This document shows, piece by piece, positions 1 through 6,574 of a stretch of 11,130 nt of DNA. The DNA is taken from positions 1 through 11,130 of the forward strand of contig CAZOLY010000113.1 in NCBI GenBank assembly GCA_964580815.1. The letters are read 5' to 3'. Origin of the DNA: G020354785 sp964580815 (GTDB lineage Bacteria > Bacteroidota > Bacteroidia > Bacteroidales > UBA10428). The notes under the pieces were generated by a model, which ran no database searches, was not told the DNA's origin, and saw only the letters and a program-made list of their open reading frames with translations. A program made the translations under genes and the position numbers. Every line of letters starts with the position of its first letter. The first letter of the stretch is position 1.

Positions 1-226
1 GAGCATTCAGTTAGGTTATACTATCCCGTCAAAGGTAACCGGGTCTGCAGGAATAGAAAAATTCAGGATTTATGCAGGTGCAAAAGACCTGCTGACAATA
101 ACCGGATACCCGGGACTTGATCCGGAAATTGCAGCACGAAGGGAAGACCCTACAAACCAGGGTATAGATATAGGTGTCTATCCCCGGCCGCGTGTATTTA
201 TTCTCGGACTTAATGTTGTATTTTAA
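1..226 (+). CDS. SusC-like TonB-dependent transporter, C-terminal end (partial)
   Basis: This is the 3' end of a gene that begins outside the window. The frame starts at base 2 and runs 74 codons to a TAA at 224-226. The residues form the last beta-strands of a SusC/RagA-type outer-membrane transporter: a GYTIP strand motif, the family-typical AGAKDL and YPGLDPE segments, and a terminal strand ending in aromatic Phe (PRPRVFILGLNVVF), as expected for a BAM-inserted barrel. Aligned by hand without gaps to the C-terminus of the complete SusC at 295-3510, 44 of 74 residues are identical, so the two are paralogues. SusC proteins import oligosaccharides across the outer membrane with TonB energy. 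Unusually, no susD follows; the next gene, 68 bp away, is another susC. Its substrate cannot be inferred from this fragment. Confidence 0.93.
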   Translation, partial: SIQLGYTIPSKVTGSAGIEKFRIYAGAKDLLTITGYPGLDPEIAARREDPTNQGIDIGVYPRPRVFILGLNVVF

Positions 227-267
227 TTATATGCTCATAAAAAAAACTTTAACAATAATTATTTATT

Positions 268-294
268 ATTAACTCAAAACTAAACCTATTATTT
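268..294 (+). promoter_or_regulatory. Conserved AT-rich susC leader (translation initiation region)
   Basis: The 27 bases just before the ATG at 295 match the 27 bases before the third susC (11072-11098) at 21 of 27 positions by hand alignment without gaps. Shared parts are ATTAAC, an AAAAC run and TATTAT close to the start codon. There is no GGAGG-type Shine-Dalgarno sequence, which is normal in Bacteroidota, where A-rich leaders commonly serve initiation. Whether this is an initiation signal, a binding site for a regulatory RNA, or only a sign of recent duplication is not decided by the sequence. Confidence 0.45.
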
Positions 295-3200
295 ATGAAA
301 AAGAATCTTTGGAAACTAAGACTAAAAACAATTTCGGTTGTTTTGGTGGTTATGTTGGTAGGTAGTTTTTTCATTAATCTTAATGCAAAAGATAAATCAG
401 CTGTTGAACAGCCGGGAAAAACAATAACCGGCAAGATTATTACAGCTGAAGGTGAAGAATTGCCTGGAGTTAACATAATTATTCAGGGTACTTCCCTGGG
501 GACGGTGACCGATGTTGACGGGAATTTTTCCCTGGATGTACCCGGAGAAAACTTATCCGGCAAGCTGCAGATATCCTACGTGGGATACCTGACTGAGGTT
601 GTCGACATGGCCGGACAGACTGAAATAAATGTCACGATGATCCCTGACCTCCAGCAGCTTGAAGAAATTGTTGTTGTAGGTTATGGTGTTCAGAAGAAAA
701 GTGACCTGACAGGGGCCATTGCTTCTGTATCCGGAGAGAAACTATCGGAAGTTGCAGTGAGCGGTATTGATATGGCATTGCAGGGAAGGGCCGCCGGTGT
801 ATATGTTACATCCGAATCAGGGGCTCCCGGCTCAGATGTTGTTATAGAGGTAAGAGGAGTAAGCTCTATCAATAAGAATGATCCGCTTTACGTTATTGAT
901 GGTGCCCCTTCCTCACACTGGGCCATTAGTGCTATAAACCCTGCTGATATTGAATCTATTGAAGTGCTGAAAGATGCATCATCAGCCGCAATATACGGGG
1001 CATCAGGCGGTACCGGTGTTATCCTTATTACCACAAAAAAAGGCGAGAAGGGCAAGGTAAAGGCAGAACTCGACTATTACTTCGGTTTGCAGAATGCCCA
1101 CAGGAGAGTGGACATGTGTAACACCGAAGAGTTCTTTTCCATATATAATGACATTATGCCGCCAGCCAGGCAATGGTCTGACAGTATGCTTGTGGGACTG
1201 CCGAACGTGAACTACCAGGACCTGCTTTATGAAGATGCTCCCATGCATAGCGTAAATCTGTCTGTATCAGGCGGCAATGAAGCGTCAACATACAGGTTCA
1301 GCGCCGGTTATTTTTACCAGGGCGGGGTTGTGCCTCCTTCAAAGTATACAAGGCTGAATTTGCGTATGAATTCATCGCATAAGATAGCAAAACGTATAAC
1401 ATTCGGAGAAAATATAGCCCTTTCCAATGAAACTTATTATGGATATGAGAACTGGAGAATAAATCACGGCTATAACTCTCCGATTTCCCAGGCTATACAG
1501 ATGCATCCCTTTGTGGAGCCTTATGATTCAGCCGGACACTGGAGCACTTCTCCCCTGTCCAATGTCACCAATCCTTTTGTGGAAGTAGATAATACCGATC
1601 GCGAGTTACCGGAATACCGTTTTATTGGCGATTTGAACCTGCAGATAGATATTATAAAAGGACTATTCTACAAAACAGTTCTCAGTGCTGATCTTAACAT
1701 GAGGCATGACAGGGATTTTGTTCCCGAGTATTTTTTCAACCCAACAAAGAATAATCCCCAGTCGCAGTTGAAAAGACGCGATGAAAGAACTTACAGCTGG
1801 GCATGGTCGCATGTTTTGCAATACGATTTCTCATTATTCAGTGATTTTAACTTCAGCCTTATGGGCGGCTTTTCAGCAGATTATTACCTCTATGAATGGG
1901 AGGAAGGGACAAGATACGAACTCATTAATGAGACAAGGGAAATGCATTATTTTGATGCCTCACTCAATGAAGGAAGTATAGTGTTGAATGGGGGAGGTAA
2001 TGATGTTGCAGGTTATGGTTACTTTGGAAGGACGAATATTGATTACAGGGGAAAATACCTGTTTACTTTTAATATAAGAAAAGACTATTCTTCAAAATTC
2101 GGTCCCGAGTTCCGTTCGGGTGTGTTCCCCGCATTTTCTGCAGGATGGAAATTCTCCGAGGAAGAGTTTATGAAAAATCTGCCATTCCTGAGCTTTGGAA
2201 AAATAAGAGCAGGCTGGGGACAGATGGGTAATTCCAATATTGATCCTTATAAATACATTGCACTGGTACGTGCTGAAAATGTTTATGCATATGCGATAGA
2301 TAACACTATGCCCCCTCATACCGGAGCAAGCCTTCATGGCATACCAAACCGTGCATTACACTGGGAAGCTATGAATTCAACAAATATCGGTATCGATCTT
2401 GCTTTCCTGGAAAACAGGATTTCTTTATCTGCAGATTATTTTATAAAGAATAACGAAGGTATGCTTCTGGAAAGGCCCCTGCCGGCATTGGCAGGCAGCT
2501 ACCAGGAAAGTCCCGATAATGAAGGGGGAGCAACAGAATATGTTATGAACATAGGTAACAACACAAACAAAGGTTTTGAAGCTACTGTAGGTTTCAAAAA
2601 CATAACGGGAAAATTCAAGCACTCCATTGATTTCAACTTCACCTATGTCAAGAATGAAGTTGGTGATATTGGAGGAGATACACTTATAAGTGGTGTCACT
2701 GCCTATACGTTCACCAACATGACTTTTACTGCTGAAGGCTCTCCTATGGGTTCTCTTTATGGCTTCGTTACCGACGGGCTGTTCACAGAGGAAGATGCAG
2801 AAATGGTCAACGGTGTCCTTGTCGTAACAAATCAGCCTTACAGGACACTGCCAACCGGAGCTATCAGGTATGCACAGCCCTTCGCCCAGCCAGGTGATTT
2901 CAGGTTTGTTGACATAAACGGAGACAGCACAATTAATCAGTATGACAGGGCAGTAATTGGAAATCCGCATCCTAAATTCATGGTCGGATTTTCATACAGC
3001 CTTAACTTCATGAACTTTGATCTATCTATGTTCTGGCAGGGAGCATTCGGACATGACATATTCCAGCTGAATAAAGTATGGTTATACAATACCAGTGGTA
3101 ATATAAACTGGTGTAAAGACGCATTGAACCGGTACAGGGATCCTGTTTATGATGTAGACGGGGTTACGCTATTGGATCCGGGTAATACAAATACAGATCT

Positions 3201-3510
3201 TTTCAAGATCAGCCTTGCAAACAGGAATGATAACCTGCGCCTGTCTGACTGGTATATAGAAAATGGAGATTTTCTCCGCTTAAAGAACATCCAGATAGGA
3301 TACTCCTTGCCTGCAAAAATAACAAACATACTTAATTTAGAAAAGCTCAGGGTTTATGTAGGAGCAAAAGATCTTGTGACACTTACCAAGTATCCGGGGC
3401 TTGATCCGGAAATTTACACGGACAGGGAAGATCCTACCGCTCGCGGGCTGGACGTTGGTGTTTACCAGAAACCCCGTGTATTTATATTCGGATTTAATGC
3501 AACATTTTAA
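295..3510 (+). CDS. SusC/RagA-family TonB-linked outer-membrane oligosaccharide transporter
   Basis: The 1071-residue protein has the usual length and layout of SusC. Residues 1-31 are a signal peptide with a basic start and a hydrophobic core. Residues about 41-118 are a carboxypeptidase-regulatory-like beta-sandwich (GKTITGKI, LPGVNI, GTVTDVDGNFSL, SYVGY). Residues 123-131 are EEIVVVGYG, leading into the TonB plug (about 131-250; GVQKKSDLTGAIASV, LQGRAAGV, PLYVIDG, IEVLKDASSAAIYG, ITTKKG). The rest is the barrel, with the family motif DINGDSTINQYDRAVIGNPHP near its end and a C-terminal Phe. It should form the outer-membrane channel of a SusCD 'pedal-bin' complex with the SusD encoded 24 bp downstream. 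The neighbouring GH10 and GH3 genes suggest xylo-oligosaccharides as cargo (inference). The ATG at 295 is preferred because it gives a complete signal peptide and follows the conserved leader. The gene opens 68 bp after another susC. Confidence 0.97.
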   Translation: MKKNLWKLRLKTISVVLVVMLVGSFFINLNAKDKSAVEQPGKTITGKIITAEGEELPGVNIIIQGTSLGTVTDVDGNFSLDVPGENLSGKLQISYVGYLTEVVDMAGQTEINVTMIPDLQQLEEIVVVGYGVQKKSDLTGAIASVSGEKLSEVAVSGIDMALQGRAAGVYVTSESGAPGSDVVIEVRGVSSINKNDPLYVIDGAPSSHWAISAINPADIESIEVLKDASSAAIYGASGGTGVILITTKKGEKGKVKAELDYYFGLQNAHRRVDMCNTEEFFSIYNDIMPPARQWSDSMLVGLPNVNYQDLLYEDAPMHSVNLSVSGGNEASTYRFSAGYFYQGGVVPPSKYTRLNLRMNSSHKIAKRITFGENIALSNETYYGYENWRINHGYNSPISQAIQMHPFVEPYDSAGHWSTSPLSNVTNPFVEVDNTDRELPEYRFIGDLNLQIDIIKGLFYKTVLSADLNMRHDRDFVPEYFFNPTKNNPQSQLKRRDERTYSWAWSHVLQYDFSLFSDFNFSLMGGFSADYYLYEWEEGTRYELINETREMHYFDASLNEGSIVLNGGGNDVAGYGYFGRTNIDYRGKYLFTFNIRKDYSSKFGPEFRSGVFPAFSAGWKFSEEEFMKNLPFLSFGKIRAGWGQMGNSNIDPYKYIALVRAENVYAYAIDNTMPPHTGASLHGIPNRALHWEAMNSTNIGIDLAFLENRISLSADYFIKNNEGMLLERPLPALAGSYQESPDNEGGATEYVMNIGNNTNKGFEATVGFKNITGKFKHSIDFNFTYVKNEVGDIGGDTLISGVTAYTFTNMTFTAEGSPMGSLYGFVTDGLFTEEDAEMVNGVLVVTNQPYRTLPTGAIRYAQPFAQPGDFRFVDINGDSTINQYDRAVIGNPHPKFMVGFSYSLNFMNFDLSMFWQGAFGHDIFQLNKVWLYNTSGNINWCKDALNRYRDPVYDVDGVTLLDPGNTNTDLFKISLANRNDNLRLSDWYIENGDFLRLKNIQIGYSLPAKITNILNLEKLRVYVGAKDLVTLTKYPGLDPEIYTDREDPTARGLDVGVYQKPRVFIFGFNATF

Positions 3511-3534
3511 TTTTAATTTTAAAATATAGTAATC

Positions 3535-5199
3535 ATGAGATATATAAAACTTTTAACTGGCTTATTTACCTTTCTCCTGGTAATTCAAAGCTGCAGCGAA
3601 GATTTTCTGGAAACCAAGCCCCTGGCAATGGAAACAGAGGAAAGTTACTTCACTTCCATGGACGCTGTGGAGCCCTGTGTAATTGCCTGTTATTCACAGT
3701 TGAGCCGCATGCGTACATCTGACTTTAACTTCGTAATAGGCATGGGAAGCATAGCATCGGATGACGCCGAGGCAGGCGGTGATGGCAGCGCAGGTGACAC
3801 TCCCGACATACAGGCACTGGACAGGATGACTCAGACTGCAAGGGACCTTACAACCATAGAAAGGATATGGGGGTTCTATTATAAGGGCATTTACTTCTGC
3901 AATGTAGCCCTTGAAAAACTGCCGATGATCAGGGCATCAGAAAGTCCGACAAACCAGGCTATTATTGATACCCGCCTGGCGGAGGTTAAATTCCTGCGCT
4001 CACTCTATTACTTCTTCCTGTCACAGGCCTATGGGGGTGTATGCAAGGTCACCGAGCCACTGGGTCCGGATGAGCTGGCACAGCCCAAGGTTACCATTAA
4101 CGAGATCTATGATCTTATCAAGGGTGATCTCAGGGCAGCAATACATGTATTACCTGAAAAAAGTAATCTGGGTACTGATGTCGGACGTGCAACGAAAGGT
4201 GCAGCCCAGGCACTACTTGCCAAGGTGTACCTTTATGAGTCGTCATACGCCACCAATTATCCCGGGGATGCAAGGTTCGGGGATATGGAAGTGCAATGGG
4301 ATTCGGCATTGTACTATGCTGAACAGGTCATCAACTCGGGGCAGTACAAACTGGTCGGCATTGACGGAGAAACTTTTAATACATTCTGGGGAGAACAGAC
4401 AAACGGCTACAGGTATGCATTTACCGTTGACGGCGATAATTGCCTGGAGAGTGTCTTTGAGATACAGAACCTTAATGATGACTGGATATGGGTACAGTCC
4501 ACGGGTAACGCCCTTGCTGCCTTTACCACTGCAAGGCGTTATACTAATGCAAGTGGAAATCCCACCCAGTTCGGATGGGGCTTCAACTGTCCCACCCAGG
4601 AGCTGGTTGACGAATATGACACACTCGACGTCAGGCTTAACACTACCGTTGCCAGGCCCGGAGATACCATACTGGTACCTGAAGGGGACGGCGAAGCATG
4701 GTACAGGATAGATTTTGGTATCAGTCCGACAGGCTACTACTGCAGGAAATATGAAGTATCACCTGAACAGTACTGGTCAACACGTCTTGACTGGTCCAAG
4801 GGGCCTCTGAATGTGCGCCTTATAAGAATTGCCGATGTTTATCTTTTTGCTGCTGAAGCAGCCTATATGTTAAATGACGACGCAAAGGCACTTACATATG
4901 TTAACAAAGTGAGGGAAAGGGCCCGTATGTGCGGCGGTCCGGGCCATACCGTGCCTGCTGACCTGGCATCCATTACTTTTGATGATATCATTAAGGAAAG
5001 ACGTATGGAGCTTGGTTGTGAAGGCCATCGCTTCTGGGACCTGGTGCGCTGGAGAATAGCAGAGGAAAATCTCGACGGCGTACAGATTGCTTTTGATATT
5101 ACTATTCACTTTGAATCACCCAAAAACGATTTCTTCCCCTTGCCGGCAAGTGAAGTGGATTATATGAACGGTCAGCTTTTACAATATGAAGGCTGGTAA
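3535..5199 (+). CDS. SusD/RagB-family surface glycan-binding lipoprotein
   Basis: The 554-residue protein carries a lipoprotein signal: a hydrophobic segment (residues 6-17) followed by IQSC, with Cys20 as the lipidated residue and SED behind it, acidic as in surface-exported Bacteroidota lipoproteins. DFLETKP at 23-29 is the classic SusD mature N-terminus. The TPR-like helical core is visible at about 100-270 (AEVKFLRSLYYFFLSQAYGG; ATKGAAQALLAKVYLY). The C-terminal RagB/SusD part is at about 431-554 (RIADVYLFAAEAAY, VNKVRERA, DDIIKERRMEL, GHRFWDLVRW, FFPLPASEVDYMNGQLLQYEGW). It forms the lid of the SusC transporter and binds the oligosaccharide; aromatic-rich stretches such as DDWIWV (315-320) could contribute to binding, but this is a guess. 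It lies 24 bp after susC, so the two are co-transcribed and surely partners. A stem-loop follows the stop. Confidence 0.97.
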   Translation: MRYIKLLTGLFTFLLVIQSCSEDFLETKPLAMETEESYFTSMDAVEPCVIACYSQLSRMRTSDFNFVIGMGSIASDDAEAGGDGSAGDTPDIQALDRMTQTARDLTTIERIWGFYYKGIYFCNVALEKLPMIRASESPTNQAIIDTRLAEVKFLRSLYYFFLSQAYGGVCKVTEPLGPDELAQPKVTINEIYDLIKGDLRAAIHVLPEKSNLGTDVGRATKGAAQALLAKVYLYESSYATNYPGDARFGDMEVQWDSALYYAEQVINSGQYKLVGIDGETFNTFWGEQTNGYRYAFTVDGDNCLESVFEIQNLNDDWIWVQSTGNALAAFTTARRYTNASGNPTQFGWGFNCPTQELVDEYDTLDVRLNTTVARPGDTILVPEGDGEAWYRIDFGISPTGYYCRKYEVSPEQYWSTRLDWSKGPLNVRLIRIADVYLFAAEAAYMLNDDAKALTYVNKVRERARMCGGPGHTVPADLASITFDDIIKERRMELGCEGHRFWDLVRWRIAEENLDGVQIAFDITIHFESPKNDFFPLPASEVDYMNGQLLQYEGW

Positions 5200-5247
5200 T
5201 ATTTCACTCTGGCAGCTTATGTATTAATTTGATTAAAGCTCTGTATT

Positions 5248-5287
5248 CCCGGTGAACATTAGGGAAGAGAACATGATGTTCACCGGG
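5248..5287 (+). terminator. Perfect 12-bp stem-loop after susD (terminator, attenuator or mRNA-stabilising hairpin)
   Basis: The arm CCCGGTGAACAT (5248-5259) is exactly complementary to ATGTTCACCGGG (5276-5287), with a 16-base loop. It lies 48 bp after the susD stop and about 190 bp before the next gene. No run of T follows (CTTATATTG), so it is not a textbook intrinsic terminator. Hairpins after susCD that lower expression of downstream genes or protect the upstream mRNA 3' end are a common PUL arrangement, so partial termination or processing is the likely role. Confidence 0.6.
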
Positions 5288-5290
5288 CTT

Positions 5291-5308
5291 ATATTGAATG
5301 ATCAATAT
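5291..5308 (+). other. Second small hairpin, AT-rich
   Basis: ATATTGA (5291-5297) is perfectly complementary to TCAATAT (5302-5308) around a four-base ATGA loop. It starts three bases after the larger stem-loop, giving a tandem hairpin pair in the susD to CBM gene gap. Being AT-rich and only 7 bp, it could arise by chance. The remaining intergenic stretch up to 5474 is AT-rich; I see no small ORF, RNA gene or convincing promoter in it. Confidence 0.35.
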
Positions 5309-5474
5309 CCAAAAATACCTGTTAAGCCTTACTACCATACCCCCAGCGACCTGTATTAAAATTTACTACCCTTGAAAACAAAAAGTTCTAAATTAACTTT
5401 TTATCTTTACTTTACACATGCTATCAAACAGGCCAATACCGGCTATAAATTTTATAACTTAAGAATATTTGAAA

Positions 5475-6569
5475 ATGGAAAAATATCTTAAATCTTTACT
5501 CCCTGCTGCATTTATGCTACTATATTTTACAGGTATTGTAAAAACGCAGGAAAATCTGATACCTAACGGGGGATTCGAATATGGGGATACTTTATGGGAC
5601 TTATACGCAGAAGGAGGTTCAGAAGCAATTTACGGGATATCCGCCGTAGATCCTGCCGAAGGCAATAACTGCCTTAAAGTTGAAGTACTTCAGCTTGGAA
5701 GCAATTACTGGGATGTGCAATTCCAGAATTTACACTGGGGAGCAACGGAGAACCAGAGCTACCGTTATTCAGTAAAGGCAAAATCAGATCCGGGGGGAAG
5801 AAGATTTAACTTTATTGTACTAAAAGCAACAAGTCCCTATACTTACTATGCGGACAACAGGGATATCAGCTTAACATCTGACTGGCAGACTTACTCCTAT
5901 ACCTTTACATCACCCGTAACCACTGAAGATGACATAATGGTTGTTATCCATATGACAAATGCAAATGCTACCTACTGGTTTGATGATGTAAGGCTCTTTG
6001 AAGAGATAGTTGACGGGGCTACCGTAAGGAGAGAAGGCACAAAGATATGGATCACTTTTACCCAGGAAATGGAGGATCCTTCGCAGGAACCGCAAATTAC
6101 ATTCATCGTTACAGTCAACTCTGTAAAGACGATCAAGGTAAATTCAGTGAGCCTCCGCCCTCAAGATCCGAGGATCATGGAACTTGAACTTGCAGATACC
6201 ATTTACAGGTACCAGGATGTCAGGATTACCTATTACCCCGGCACTATTGCAACAAAGACCGGTTCTGAAATCGGGGAATTCACTGTCCAGGCAACGAATA
6301 TTTCAAGTATAATTACGGATATTAAAGAGTTCACAAGAGACATGCCGTATATCTATCCAAATCCTGCCGAAGATATCCTGGTAATTGACAACCTTAATGT
6401 ATCGGACGGGACAGATGTTAGAATAATTGATTTAGCAGGACATGTGATTAAGACATTTGATGTCGGAAGCAATACTTTTGATGTGTACGACATTAAGAGC
6501 GGGCTTTACTTTATTCAACTGAGAAATGCTGATGGAAGCATACGGATTTATAAATTCATTAAGAAATAA
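5475..6569 (+). CDS. Secreted carbohydrate-binding (CBM4/9-like) protein with T9SS sorting domain
   Basis: This 364-residue protein has no catalytic domain. Residues 1-25 are a signal peptide. Residues about 27-176 form a beta-sandwich of the CBM4/9 type: it opens with NLIPNGGFEYG, has SYRYSVKAKSD and SDWQTYSYTFT strands, and closes with ATYWFDDVRLFEE, the usual end of that fold; CBM4/9 and related CBM22 modules often accompany GH10 xylanases. Residues about 178-285 are an Ig-like (SwmB-like) domain shared with the next gene. Residues 292-364 are a type A T9SS C-terminal domain (YIYPNPAEDILVI, DLAGHVIKTF, SGLYFIQL, terminal KK), so it should cross the outer membrane by T9SS and be surface-attached or released. 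An in-frame TTG at 5469 adds two residues, but the ATG at 5475 is the more natural start. The xylanase gene begins 5 bp after the stop, so the two are translated from one mRNA. Xylan binding is inferred from context. Confidence 0.85.
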   Translation: MEKYLKSLLPAAFMLLYFTGIVKTQENLIPNGGFEYGDTLWDLYAEGGSEAIYGISAVDPAEGNNCLKVEVLQLGSNYWDVQFQNLHWGATENQSYRYSVKAKSDPGGRRFNFIVLKATSPYTYYADNRDISLTSDWQTYSYTFTSPVTTEDDIMVVIHMTNANATYWFDDVRLFEEIVDGATVRREGTKIWITFTQEMEDPSQEPQITFIVTVNSVKTIKVNSVSLRPQDPRIMELELADTIYRYQDVRITYYPGTIATKTGSEIGEFTVQATNISSIITDIKEFTRDMPYIYPNPAEDILVIDNLNVSDGTDVRIIDLAGHVIKTFDVGSNTFDVYDIKSGLYFIQLRNADGSIRIYKFIKK

Positions 6570-6574
6570 AGATT

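Noticed and set aside
2425..2970. 181-residue open frame on the minus strand inside susC
   Set aside because: It is antisense to conserved barrel-coding sequence and shows no domain or signal; it is a shadow frame.
3511..3534. Repeated ATTTTAA stretch between susC and susD
   Set aside because: A 24-base AT-rich spacer in which short repeats arise easily; no sign of a specific element.
3965..4711. 248-residue open frame on the plus strand inside susD
   Set aside because: It lies wholly within the well-supported SusD frame, has low-complexity, unfamiliar sequence and no recognisable domain; it is a shadow frame.
5372..5409. Possible Bacteroidota promoter ahead of the CBM gene: TTG at 5372-5374 and TATCTTTA at 5402-5409
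   Set aside because: The second box lacks the final G of TAnnTTTG and the spacing of 27 bases is too long for the usual arrangement; in AT-rich DNA this is expected by chance.
5469..5474. TTG start for the CBM protein two codons upstream of ATG 5475
   Set aside because: The ATG gives a complete signal peptide and is the commoner start; nothing favours the TTG.
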